Made by a program: the position numbers and the translations under genes. A stretch of DNA of 36,241 bases from Ruminiclostridium sp. (GTDB lineage Bacteria; Bacillota; Clostridia; Oscillospirales; Ruminococcaceae). The stretch's first letter is position 1. Every line of letters starts with the position of its first letter. The notes beneath the pieces are model-generated. The model saw only the letters and a list, made by a program, of their open reading frames with translations, ran no database searches and was not told where the DNA came from. Shown piece after piece: positions 14,004-22,561 of this stretch. The stretch is taken from NCBI GenBank assembly GCA_024682455.1, contig JAIKZF010000052.1:1-36241 (forward strand). Reading direction: 5' to 3'.

Positions 14004-15629
14004 ATGAAAAAGAAAATTCTGGGCTTATTGCTCGCGCTTTCCATGGTCTTTTCGATAGCCGTGCTCACTCCCGCTGTTTCTGCGGCTGACGGAGGAATAA
14101 GCATCAACGACGTCCGTCACGGCGTTGCGGTCATAGAGTGCGGTCCCGCCAATGCGAGCACCGGCAGCTATGACCTCGCGGACCAGGTATTCCGCGGCTC
14201 CTGCTTCTTTGTTGGAGTACACGGCACAGACCCGCAGTATCTTGTAACCAACTATCACGTTATACAGTCCTTTGTCGAGAACGGCAGCGGCGAGCTTATG
14301 ACCGAGACTTTCATGGTGGACGGCACTGCTTATAAGTATGACTACCGCATGAAGATAAGGGTTTACTACTCGGCGAACGATTTTGAGGAGGCTTATCTTG
14401 TTGACAGCGATTCCGTAAAGGATATCGCCCTGCTCAAGATCGCCAATCCTACCAACAAGAGGGCTGCGCTGCACCTTGAGCCGCCCGTTGATTCGATGTC
14501 CTTCTCGGACGTATGGGTCGTTGGCTTCCCCGGGAATGCCGAGAACGTCATAGCAGGCTCGGTATCCTCTTACGGTGAGACTGACGCTGTCGGCAAGAAG
14601 GGCGTCATCAGCAAGATCTTCATCCAGCAGAGCACCGGTACGACCGAGATACAGACGGACTGCGAGATAAACGGCGGCAACTCCGGCGGCCCGATGGTAA
14701 ACGAAAAGGGCAAGGTAGTCGGCGTTGCTACATACACCGTATACACAGCCGAGGCGATCACGAATGAGCTCGGAGTTATCAAGGAGCAGAAGTACGCTAT
14801 CGGCTCCGATATGGTTGCGACTATTCTCACAAGAAACAACGTTAAGTATTCGACGGACGACTATTCCGGCGGTACCGGCTCCTTATCCGAGGGCGACGGC
14901 TCCGCGCCCGCTTCCGTTTCGGTAAACTTTGACGGCAACGGCGGCGTTCCCGCTCAGGCGAGCGCTCAGGTAGCGGCAGGCGGCTCCTACGGAAGCCTTC
15001 CTACCGCGACAAACGGCATTATGGAATTTGACGGCTGGTATACCGACCCCGCTGCGGGCGACCGTATCACAGCAAATTCCAACGCTCCGGGAAGCGGCTC
15101 CGTGACGCTCTACGCGCACTGGAAGATACCCGTATGGATATGGATAGTTGCCGTAGCTTTGGTGCTTATCATCGTAGCTGTGGTCATCATAGCGGTAGCC
15201 GGCTCGAAGAAGGGCAAGGGCGCAGCCGCTCAGACTCCCGCTCCGGCACCCGCACCCGCTCCGGCTCCCGTACAGCCCGTTTCTCCCACGATGCCCGCAC
15301 GTCCTCAGAGACGCGCTGTGATCAGATCCATGGCGGCTCAGCACAAGGGACAGAGCATTACCGTGACCGAACGTCCCGTTTCCCTCGGCAGAAGCGCCAA
15401 GGACTGCGCGATAGTTTATAACGGCGATACGGCGGGCGTAAGCTCGGTACACTGCTCGATATCCTATGACGGCGGCAGAAACGAGTTTATGGTGACCGAC
15501 GTATCCACCTACGGTACATTCATGCTTAACGGTCAGAAGCTCCCGAAGGGCGTTCCCACGAACGTAAAGCCCGGAACGAGCCTCTACCTCGGCGATAAGG
15601 GCAATGTGATAACTCTTTCTGTGGAGTAA
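14004..15629 (+). CDS. Secreted trypsin-like serine protease with TM segment and cytoplasmic FHA domain
   Basis: The 541-residue single-pass receptor-like protein opens with a signal peptide (MKKKILGLLLALSMVFSIAV, cleavage near VSAADG). An HtrA/trypsin-like protease domain (~35-275) has an intact triad: TNYHVI, DIALLKI and NGGNSGGPM. Next come a Listeria-Bacteroides (InlB B-type) repeat (VNFDGNGGVPAQ...FDGWYTDPAAG...VTLYAHW, ~306-372), a TM helix (WIWIVAVALVLIIVAVVIIA, ~378-400), a Pro-Ala linker and a C-terminal FHA domain (VSLGRSAKDCAI...SSVHCSI...STYGTF) in the cytoplasm. I start at 14004 because the signal peptide begins there; upstream in-frame codons have no ribosome site. Outside proteolysis joined to an inside phospho-reader suggests signal transfer across the membrane. 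Confidence 0.9.
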   Translation: MKKKILGLLLALSMVFSIAVLTPAVSAADGGISINDVRHGVAVIECGPANASTGSYDLADQVFRGSCFFVGVHGTDPQYLVTNYHVIQSFVENGSGELMTETFMVDGTAYKYDYRMKIRVYYSANDFEEAYLVDSDSVKDIALLKIANPTNKRAALHLEPPVDSMSFSDVWVVGFPGNAENVIAGSVSSYGETDAVGKKGVISKIFIQQSTGTTEIQTDCEINGGNSGGPMVNEKGKVVGVATYTVYTAEAITNELGVIKEQKYAIGSDMVATILTRNNVKYSTDDYSGGTGSLSEGDGSAPASVSVNFDGNGGVPAQASAQVAAGGSYGSLPTATNGIMEFDGWYTDPAAGDRITANSNAPGSGSVTLYAHWKIPVWIWIVAVALVLIIVAVVIIAVAGSKKGKGAAAQTPAPAPAPAPAPVQPVSPTMPARPQRRAVIRSMAAQHKGQSITVTERPVSLGRSAKDCAIVYNGDTAGVSSVHCSISYDGGRNEFMVTDVSTYGTFMLNGQKLPKGVPTNVKPGTSLYLGDKGNVITLSVE

Positions 15630-15636
15630 TAATTGA

Positions 15637-16362
15637 ATGAATATTGACTGCTATTCCTACACAAGCGCAGGCGGCAGAGAGGTCAATGAGGATAACGTCC
15701 GCATGGGAGAATTCCCGGGCGGGCGTATCCTTGCTCTTGCCGACGGGCTTGGAGGTCACGCCGACGGCGATATGGCGTCGCGCTGCGTGACGGAGACCAT
15801 AATGTCGGCGTCCGTGCCGGACAACGACGTAGAGATACCCTCCTGGCTGGTGGGTCGTGTGAACGCCGCGAACTCCGCGCTCATTGCGAGCTGCGAGAGA
15901 AGCGGCCGCAGTATGAGAAGCACCGCCGTGGTACTTGTGATATCCGGGAGGAACGCTTACTGGGTGCATACCGGCGATTCGCGGCTGTATTTCATACACC
16001 GCGGCGAGCTCGACTTCATAACGGAGGATCATTCGGTAGCGTTCAGGAAGTTCAAATCCGGCGAGATCTCAAGAGAAATGATAGGTATGGACCCCGATCA
16101 GCCCTGCCTTCTGCGCTCTCTCGGCAGCCCCGAGCGCTTCGAGCCCGAGGTGGGCTCGGCGTATGAGCCGCTGGAGCCTGGCGACGCGTTCCTGCTGTGC
16201 TCGGACGGTCTGTGGGAGTATGTCCTCGACGAGGAGATACTCTTAGACCTTTACAAGTCCTACAACGCGCGCGAATGGGCGAATTACCTGCTCCTGCGCG
16301 CAATGGAGCGCATCGGCGGGGATAACGATAATATATCGCTCATAACAGTAATGGTAAGTTAG
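15637..16362 (+). CDS. PP2C-family Ser/Thr protein phosphatase (second)
   Basis: The 241-residue cytoplasmic PP2C has the full metal-site set: REVNEDNVRM (~16), LADGLGGHADGD (~34), TGDSRLYFI (~110), LLCSDGLWEYV (~187) and GGDNDNISL near the end. Unlike the first PP2C it keeps GDSR. It lies 7 bases after the protease-FHA gene, with a GGAG site inside the end of that gene, so the two are cotranscribed and probably cotranslated. Two different phosphatases in one operon suggest separate targets, such as kinases versus FHA proteins. That is inference. Confidence 0.93.
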   Translation: MNIDCYSYTSAGGREVNEDNVRMGEFPGGRILALADGLGGHADGDMASRCVTETIMSASVPDNDVEIPSWLVGRVNAANSALIASCERSGRSMRSTAVVLVISGRNAYWVHTGDSRLYFIHRGELDFITEDHSVAFRKFKSGEISREMIGMDPDQPCLLRSLGSPERFEPEVGSAYEPLEPGDAFLLCSDGLWEYVLDEEILLDLYKSYNAREWANYLLLRAMERIGGDNDNISLITVMVS

Positions 16363-16386
16363 TACCTGAAGGAGAAGTTTCCGTTT

Positions 16387-18213
16387 ATGTTGAAGAAACT
16401 CTTGTTGTTCCTGACAGCCGCGGCGATCATGCTGCCGTTTGCGCACGCCTCCGCCGAGGATAAGAAGTATATGGAGACCGAGACGTATTACTGCAGCGGC
16501 AATAATGTGAACGTTATCGCGAAGCTGCCCGACGGCGCGGAATACGGCAGCAGCAACATCACCGCGTATCTTACGGCTCCCGGCAGCAACCAGATCTTCG
16601 AGGGGGAAAAGGCCGAACCTTTAAAGGTGTCTGCGAATGAGACTGTGGATTATATCCTGCTCGTGGAGTGCTCGGAAAAAATGGCGAAGTACAGGGAAGA
16701 TGTCGCCGATTTTGCCCGCAAGCTCATCAAGAACAGCGAGAACGCCGAGCTGACGCTTATGTGCTTCGGCGAGGATTTCAGCGTCGCGGCTTCCGGTCTT
16801 AAGAACGCCGACGATGCCGAGACGGCAGCTTCGGAACTCGTATATGACGACAAGTATTCCGATATATGCGGCGGCGTGACGTACGCTTTGAAGGAGGCGG
16901 CGAAAAACGCGTCCTCCGAACGTATGACGCAGCTCATAGTGCTGACCGCGGGAGTTGCGCGCGTCAGAGCCGGCAGCGACACGGAAGCGGTAAAGATCAA
17001 GACGGAAAGGGCTGATGAAGCGAAGAAAGCCATTGCAGCCTCGCCCGATGTTATCGTGCATACCGTAGGCGGCTTCGGCGGGGACTGGGGTTTAAACCCT
17101 ACGACCTACAAAAGCGTGAGCAGCGGCAGCGGTCTTGATATCGTGATCAATCAGAATGTCAACGTTAATTCCGCGGCGGCGAAAATCTGCGCGTACACGG
17201 ATTCGCTGTACAGATTTTCGTTTGCGTTCAACGAGCTGGCAGTCGGCGACGATGAAAGCTTCAATATGCGCATATATTACTGCCTGAACGGAGTAGGTCA
17301 GGCATCGGGGAATAATAATATCATCTGCAGCAATGATGAGCTGGAAAATATAAAGAACATCGACCTGCCCAGGTTCGATGACGGTTCCGATGAAACCGGC
17401 GTTGCTCTTGTTGATAACGGCGATCCGACGGACGCAGACGTTCCCGGCGGCAATCCCGATGACGGGGAAAATCCCGGCGATAATCCCGATGACGGGGAAA
17501 AGCCTGGAGACAATCCCGATGACGGCGAAAAGCCCGGAGACAATCCCGATGACGGCGAAAACCCCGGCGATGATCCCGGTGACGGTGAAAATCCCGGAGA
17601 AAACGCCGACGGCAGCGAAAACCCCGGTGACGGCGACAACCCCGACACCGACGATCCCAACGGCGGCGAGGACGGCAAGCCCTCCGAGGGCAGCGCGGCT
17701 TCCGGCAATGAGGGCGCCGGAAGCGAGACAACGACTGCACCCGCCGAGCCTCCGTTACTCAATATTATAATTATTACCGCGGCGATAGGCGGCGGAGTGA
17801 TAGTTCTGGCGATCATTATCGCGGTCATTATCGGAGCGGCAAGGAAAAAGAAACAAAGAAGCTTTCAGCCCACCGCGAACGGCTATCCGGCGGGAGCCGC
17901 GGCTCCGGTATATAACAGCGCTCCGAGGCCTGTGCGTATACAGTTCATGTCAGGGAGACTGCCGGACGCGTCCGTAATGCTCGGTGAGCAGATAATCATA
18001 GGCAGCGGCAGGAACTGCGACGTCATCTGCCGGGACGCTACCGTGACCTCACACAATGTGCGGCTGTCAATGGTACAGGGTGAGATATACATAGAGGATT
18101 TGAACGCCCAGCCGAACACCATGCTCGGAGGCGTGAGACTGTCTCAGCCGGCGGCTCTCAGGAGCGGCGACGAGATAACAATGGGACGTGTAAGGTTCCG
18201 TATTTATTTCTGA
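16387..18213 (+). CDS. Secreted VWA-like protein with TM segment and cytoplasmic FHA domain
   Basis: The 608-residue protein starts with a signal peptide (MLKKLLLFLTAAAIMLPFAHASA). Residues ~85-290 look like a von Willebrand A fold, but the metal motif DxSxS reads ECSEK (~98), so metal-dependent binding may be lost. An acidic linker of ten-residue repeats (~356-425) precedes a TM helix (IIIITAAIGGGVIVLAIIIAV, ~459-482) with a basic stop (ARKKKQR). The C-terminal FHA-like domain (~518-608; IIIGSGRNCDVICRD...SHNVRLSM) has SHNV where SRxH is usual. The layout parallels the protease-FHA protein: an outside binding module and an inside reader. GAAGGAG precedes the ATG by 11 bases. Confidence 0.85.
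   Translation: MLKKLLLFLTAAAIMLPFAHASAEDKKYMETETYYCSGNNVNVIAKLPDGAEYGSSNITAYLTAPGSNQIFEGEKAEPLKVSANETVDYILLVECSEKMAKYREDVADFARKLIKNSENAELTLMCFGEDFSVAASGLKNADDAETAASELVYDDKYSDICGGVTYALKEAAKNASSERMTQLIVLTAGVARVRAGSDTEAVKIKTERADEAKKAIAASPDVIVHTVGGFGGDWGLNPTTYKSVSSGSGLDIVINQNVNVNSAAAKICAYTDSLYRFSFAFNELAVGDDESFNMRIYYCLNGVGQASGNNNIICSNDELENIKNIDLPRFDDGSDETGVALVDNGDPTDADVPGGNPDDGENPGDNPDDGEKPGDNPDDGEKPGDNPDDGENPGDDPGDGENPGENADGSENPGDGDNPDTDDPNGGEDGKPSEGSAASGNEGAGSETTTAPAEPPLLNIIIITAAIGGGVIVLAIIIAVIIGAARKKKQRSFQPTANGYPAGAAAPVYNSAPRPVRIQFMSGRLPDASVMLGEQIIIGSGRNCDVICRDATVTSHNVRLSMVQGEIYIEDLNAQPNTMLGGVRLSQPAALRSGDEITMGRVRFRIYF
17452..17661 (+). repeat. In-frame 30-bp tandem repeats (acidic stalk)
   Basis: About seven units of 30 bases encode NPDDGE(N/K)PGD-type decapeptides, degenerating toward the 3' end. 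They form a flexible acidic stalk between the VWA-like region and the TM helix and could vary in number by slippage. Confidence 0.85.
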
Positions 18214-18274
18214 CCGGAACGCTGCCGCCGTTCGTAGTGAATGAGCGGCGCGCCCGTAAAAGGAGCGAGACCCA

Positions 18275-18676
18275 ATGCAATGCGTAAAATGCGGCAGTCC
18301 GCTGAGACCGGGGGCTATGTTCTGCGGTATGTGCGGAGCGCCGTGTCAGCAGGGCGCAGCCCGGATGCCGGGTCATGCGCTGACGGCGGACGGGGGAATG
18401 TACGCCGGAGCACGGATACCTCTCGATAAGCCCGTGGTCATGGGCTGTGACCCTTCGAGATGCACTCTGGTGCTGCCGCCGAACACTCCGGGCGTAAGCC
18501 GGCTGCACTGTACCGTAAAATGTCAGGACGGCGTTGTGTACATCATGGACCACAATTCCACCTACGGTACATACTGGAGCAGCGGTACAAGGCTGCCCGC
18601 GAATACCTGGGTAAGAGTTTCGGACTCTTTCTGGCTCGGCGATCCGGGTATCAGATATACGGTGATAACTGTGTGA
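18275..18676 (+). CDS. Small zinc-ribbon FHA-domain protein
   Basis: The 133-residue cytoplasmic protein has an N-terminal four-Cys zinc ribbon (CVKCG...CGMCG, 3-22) and a C-terminal FHA domain (~45-133). The phospho-binding SRLH and the STYGTY loop are kept, but the first-loop GR reads GC (VVMGCDPSRCTLVLP). It has no TM segment. The same ribbon type heads the three kinases downstream, so it may share a docking partner with them. AAAGGAGCGAG lies just before the ATG. The 61-base gap behind the VWA gene shows no promoter or terminator. Confidence 0.88.
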   Translation: MQCVKCGSPLRPGAMFCGMCGAPCQQGAARMPGHALTADGGMYAGARIPLDKPVVMGCDPSRCTLVLPPNTPGVSRLHCTVKCQDGVVYIMDHNSTYGTYWSSGTRLPANTWVRVSDSFWLGDPGIRYTVITV

Positions 18677-18695
18677 ATAAAAAGGAGATCATTCT

Positions 18696-21278
18696 ATGAA
18701 AACCTGCTTTAACTGTTTTCTTGAATACGAGGACAATTATTCCATGTGCCCGTACTGCGGCTATGATCCCGCAGCGGATACCACAAAATTCCATAACGCT
18801 CTGCCGCACGGCACTCCTCTCGGCGGAAAATACATAATCGGGCGCGTGCTCGGACAGGGCGGCTTCGGCATAACCTATCTCGCGAAGGACTTCAATTCCG
18901 GCGAGCTGGTCGCGATCAAGGAGTATTTCCCCGATTCAATGGCGACCCGCGGCGAGAAGAACCGCATAATACCGTTCACGGGCACGAAGGGCGAGAACTT
19001 TGAGTACGGCAAGGCTTCCTTTATGGAGGAGGCAAAGACACTTGCGCGTTTCAACTCGATACCCAACATCGTGAGCGTTTATTCGTATTTTGAGGAAAAC
19101 TCCACCGCCTATTTCGCAATGGAATATCTGAGGGGCAGGAACCTGAAGGAATATATTTCCGAGAACGGCGGCAGACTGTCGTGGCAGCAGGCGGAGAGGG
19201 TACTGCTTCCCATACTCGACGCGCTGGAGGCTGTACATTCTCAGGGCATGGTGCACCGTGACATCAAGCCGGACAATATCCTCATAACCGCGGACGGAAC
19301 TCCGAAGCTGCTCGATTTCGGCTCGGCGAGATTCAGCCTCGGCGAGAAGAGCAGCAACCTCAGCGTAGTCATAACCCAGGGCTTTGCGCCGTATGAGCAG
19401 TATAAGCGCCACGGCAAGCAGGGACCCTACACCGATATTTACGCTATCGCGGCGACGATGTACTATTCGGTGACCGGAAAGGTTCCGCCCGAGTCCATAG
19501 ACCGCAGAGACGATGACAGCATACTGATGCCCAATGCTCTCGGAGTCGCTGTGACTCCCGAAAAGGAGAACGCGCTGATGAAGGCGCTTGAGGTCAATCC
19601 CGACGACAGATACCGCACAGTAGCGGCTTTCCGCGCCGACCTTATGGGCGGGCAGGCCGGAGGCTCGCAGCAGGCGAACTTTGTTGTTCCGGGAGTCGTT
19701 CCCAATGTTCAGCCTGTGAACCCGTCGGGATACGTTCAGCCCGTGCAGCCGTCGGGATACGTTCAGCCCGTGCAGCCGTCGAGGTACGTTCAGCCTGTAC
19801 AGCCGTCGGGATATGTTCAGCCCGTACAGCCGTCGGTGTACGTTCAGCCCGTACAGCCGTCGGGATATGCTCAGCCCGTGCAGCCGTCGGGATATGCTCA
19901 GCCTGTACAGCCGTCGGGATACGTTCAGCCTGTGCCCCCGTCGGGGTACGTTCAGCCTCACGGACAGCAGCAGGTGCCTCCGTCGGGATATTATCCTCAG
20001 CCGGGACAGCAGCCGCCCGTACAGCCGTCCGTTCCCGTGCAGCCGTCCGTTCCCGTACAACCGTCCGTTCCTGTGCAGCCGGTGCCTCCCGTGCAGTCCG
20101 AGAAACCTGCCGGGGAGAAGAAAAAAAGCCCCGCGAAGATCATCGTGCCTATACTGCTTTCCGCTGCCGTTGTCGGTATAGTGGTGGCTGTGATATTTAT
20201 GATGAACGGCGGCGGCAGCGATATACAGACCCACGACGGCGCAGGTACTACTACGACGACCGCGGCGGCAGCGGATACCGCAGCCGCGCAGACCACGAGC
20301 GGCGGGCTTATGACCGAGGACAACAATACCGTGCCTGTTCTCGTTACGGAGACCCAGCCCGTGACCGAGCCTCCGGCGAAGGAGACCGATCCCAAGGAGA
20401 GCACCTCCAAGTCGCGCCGCTCTACAACCATAAAAACGAGACCTCCGGAGAGCGATCCCTCAGAGGACGAAACCACCACTACTACAACTACTACCACGCC
20501 GAAGGCGGAGACTCCCGCGCCTGTCGTTGTTGTGACGACAACAACTACCACTACGACTACAACGACTACCGCGAAGCCGAAGCCTGTGGTAACGCCCGAG
20601 TCTACTACGACTGCGAAGCCCAAGCCCGAACCCGAGACCAAGGTCGAGTTCGAGTATGAAAAGAGCACGAGCGGCGTTACGCTTACCAAGTATACCGGCT
20701 CAGGCGGGAAGGTCGAGATACCCGATAAGATAAACGGTAAGACTGTCGTGGCATTAGGCAAGAATCTCTTCTTCCGCAATGAAAAGATCACATCGGTCAC
20801 GATACCCACGGGTGTCAAGACTATCGGTGAAGAGGCTTTCTCAAGCTGCACAAATCTGAAGACCGTTAAAATGGGCAACAATGTCACTACGCTCGGAAAC
20901 GGCTGCTTCCGCAGCTGCCGGTCGCTTTCGTCGATCAATCTTTCGACCTCGCTGACCGAGCTGCCGATGAACTGTTTCAGAGACTGCCACAGTCTCACAA
21001 GTATCACGCTCCCGAACAGGATCACCTTGCTGGGCGGATATGCTTTTGGCTCATGCAGAGCGCTCGAAAGCATTGTGATACCCGCCGCGGTGAAAAAGAT
21101 CGAGGGCTGGTGCTTCGATGCCTGCTCCGGTCTGACGACCGTGACGATAAAGGGCAGGGACACCGAACTGATCTACGGCTGCTTCAACGGCTGCGGCTAC
21201 GCTACATTCTATGTGCCGAAAAATTCCAAGCCGGCCAGTCATTTGAATGAATACGGCTACCGGTGCGTTGAGAGCTGA
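18696..21278 (+). CDS. Hanks-type Ser/Thr kinase with zinc ribbon, TM and extracellular BspA-type LRR domain
   Basis: The 860-residue kinase has a zinc ribbon (CFNCF...CPYCG, 4-22) and a kinase domain (~38-315) with GQGGFG (55), VAIKEYF, HRDIKPDN (~188), DFGSA and FAPYEQY, all needed for activity. Next come nine PSGYVQPVQ repeats, VQPSVP repeats, a TM helix (IIVPILLSAAVVGIVVAVIF, ~482-502), a Thr/Pro-rich stalk (~517-648) likely outside, and a Cys-containing LRR_5 domain (~650-860; ITSVTIPTGVKTIGEEAFSS-type repeats). Ser/Thr kinases with outside sensor domains such as PknB/PrkC respond to wall fragments. This LRR could bind a surface or host protein, but the ligand is unknown. AAAGGAG precedes the ATG. 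Confidence 0.93.
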   Translation: MKTCFNCFLEYEDNYSMCPYCGYDPAADTTKFHNALPHGTPLGGKYIIGRVLGQGGFGITYLAKDFNSGELVAIKEYFPDSMATRGEKNRIIPFTGTKGENFEYGKASFMEEAKTLARFNSIPNIVSVYSYFEENSTAYFAMEYLRGRNLKEYISENGGRLSWQQAERVLLPILDALEAVHSQGMVHRDIKPDNILITADGTPKLLDFGSARFSLGEKSSNLSVVITQGFAPYEQYKRHGKQGPYTDIYAIAATMYYSVTGKVPPESIDRRDDDSILMPNALGVAVTPEKENALMKALEVNPDDRYRTVAAFRADLMGGQAGGSQQANFVVPGVVPNVQPVNPSGYVQPVQPSGYVQPVQPSRYVQPVQPSGYVQPVQPSVYVQPVQPSGYAQPVQPSGYAQPVQPSGYVQPVPPSGYVQPHGQQQVPPSGYYPQPGQQPPVQPSVPVQPSVPVQPSVPVQPVPPVQSEKPAGEKKKSPAKIIVPILLSAAVVGIVVAVIFMMNGGGSDIQTHDGAGTTTTTAAAADTAAAQTTSGGLMTEDNNTVPVLVTETQPVTEPPAKETDPKESTSKSRRSTTIKTRPPESDPSEDETTTTTTTTTPKAETPAPVVVVTTTTTTTTTTTTAKPKPVVTPESTTTAKPKPEPETKVEFEYEKSTSGVTLTKYTGSGGKVEIPDKINGKTVVALGKNLFFRNEKITSVTIPTGVKTIGEEAFSSCTNLKTVKMGNNVTTLGNGCFRSCRSLSSINLSTSLTELPMNCFRDCHSLTSITLPNRITLLGGYAFGSCRALESIVIPAAVKKIEGWCFDACSGLTTVTIKGRDTELIYGCFNGCGYATFYVPKNSKPASHLNEYGYRCVES
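19722..19964 (+). repeat. 27-bp in-frame tandem repeats in the first kinase
   Basis: Nine contiguous 27-base units encode PSGYVQPVQ with small changes (PSR, PSV, YAQ, QPVP). They form a Pro/Gln/Tyr linker between the kinase domain and the TM helix. There are no spacers, so this is not CRISPR. Confidence 0.9.
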
Positions 21279-21316
21279 CAGGACAACGTGAAATAAACTC
21301 CCAAGGAGGGCTGCCG

Positions 21317-22453
21317 ATGGCACTATGCTATAACTGCTTCAGCGAGTATGCCGATAACGTTCCGGTATGCCCGTACTGCGGCTATTCGGCAGCTTCCGAC
21401 GCTAACCGTTACCGCGGAGTCCTGCCGTGCGGCTCCGTCCTCGGCGGGAGATACATTGTCGGACGTGTGCTGGGAAAGGGCGGCTTCGGAGTGACCTATA
21501 TCGCTCTCGATCACAGCACGAAAAAGCTTGTCGCGATCAAGGAATACTTTCCCGAGGCTTTCGCCGGGCGAGGCGAGCACGGCACCGTGCAGCCCTGCCC
21601 GGGCGAAGAGGGCTCGTACTTTGAATACGGCAAGAACAAGTTCATGGACGAGGCAAAGGCTCTGGGGCGCTTCATCAACAATCCGAACATTGTCAGCGTC
21701 TACACCTACTTCGAGGAAAACAATACCGCCTACTATGCCATGGAATACCTGACCGGCTGCACTCTGAAAGAGTATATCTCCACCCACAGCGGAAGGCTCT
21801 TATGGAACGAGGCGGAACGGATACTTCTTCCCGTGATGAACGCGCTCTATGATATGCATTCCGTGGGAATGATACACCGCGATATAAAGCCCGACAACAT
21901 AATGATGACTGTGAGCGGAGTCCCGAAGCTGCTCGATTTCGGCTCCGCGAGATACAGCCTCGGTCAGAAGAGCAGGAACCTCAGTATTCTGGTGACCCGG
22001 GGCTTTGCTCCCTATGAGCAGTATTCGAGCCACAGTAAGCAGGGTCCTTTCACCGATGTCTACGGAGTGGCGGCGACATTCTACTATACCGTTACCGGCA
22101 AGGTCCCTCCCGACGCTCTCGAACGCAAGGACCATGATACTCTTGTCATGCCGAGCGTGTACGGAGTCGCTGTTTCGATCGAGAAGGAGAACGCGCTGTG
22201 TCATGCCCTGGCGATAAACGCCGCCGACAGGTATCAGACGCTCTCCGAATTCTGGAGCGACCTGTTCCTCGGGCAGCCCCAGAATATCGTCGTGCCGCCC
22301 GTTGTCATACCGGTCGATCCGCCTGTGCAGCCGCCTGTTCCGGCTCCTGCTCCCAGGAAAGAAAGAAATACATTACTGCTGACTGTCGGCGTTCTGAGCG
22401 CGGTAGCCCTTGCTTTTCTCATTTTCGTTATCATACTGCTGTGCCTCAGATAA
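21317..22453 (+). CDS. Tail-anchored Hanks-type Ser/Thr kinase with zinc ribbon
   Basis: The 378-residue paralogue of the preceding kinase has a zinc ribbon (CYNCF...CPYCG, 4-22) and kinase domain (~38-312) with GKGGFG, VAIKEYF, HRDIKPDN (~190), DFGSA and FAPYEQY intact. A short Pro-rich linker (PPVQPPVPAPAP) and a C-terminal TM helix (TLLLTVGVLSAVALAFLIFVI) end the chain, leaving no outside domain. It could act as a relay or partner for the two longer kinases rather than as a sensor. AAGGAGG precedes the ATG. It lies 38 bases after the LRR kinase gene and is followed by a terminator-like hairpin. Confidence 0.93.
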   Translation: MALCYNCFSEYADNVPVCPYCGYSAASDANRYRGVLPCGSVLGGRYIVGRVLGKGGFGVTYIALDHSTKKLVAIKEYFPEAFAGRGEHGTVQPCPGEEGSYFEYGKNKFMDEAKALGRFINNPNIVSVYTYFEENNTAYYAMEYLTGCTLKEYISTHSGRLLWNEAERILLPVMNALYDMHSVGMIHRDIKPDNIMMTVSGVPKLLDFGSARYSLGQKSRNLSILVTRGFAPYEQYSSHSKQGPFTDVYGVAATFYYTVTGKVPPDALERKDHDTLVMPSVYGVAVSIEKENALCHALAINAADRYQTLSEFWSDLFLGQPQNIVVPPVVIPVDPPVQPPVPAPAPRKERNTLLLTVGVLSAVALAFLIFVIILLCLR

Positions 22454-22496
22454 CGTTATGACGATGCGAAGAAAACCTCGTGAAGCGCACATAAAG

Positions 22497-22530
22497 GAAG
22501 CCTCCATACGGCAAAGGCTTCTGTTTTTTT
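22497..22530 (+). terminator. Rho-independent terminator between the second and third kinase genes
   Basis: A 7-bp stem (GAAGCCT 22497-22503 with AGGCTTC 22515-22521) and an 11-base loop are followed by TGTTTTTTT. It lies inside the 108-base gap. No clear promoter follows before the third kinase gene, so it may only reduce read-through. Confidence 0.7.
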
Positions 22531-22561
22531 ATATTTGCAGTAAACCTGTCGGAGGTCCCGA

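Noticed and set aside
19722-19964. Regular 27-base repeats considered as a CRISPR array
   Set aside because: Units are contiguous with no spacers, in frame, and encode a Pro-rich linker; no cas genes are present.
18936-20234. 432-codon minus-strand open frame opposite the first kinase, with repeated motifs
   Set aside because: The repeats only mirror the PSGYVQPVQ coding repeats; the plus-strand kinase has all catalytic motifs and a good ribosome site.
19997-21163. 388-codon minus-strand open frame rich in valine
   Set aside because: It is antisense of the Thr-rich stalk (ACN codons read as Val) and the LRR domain; no start signal is seen.
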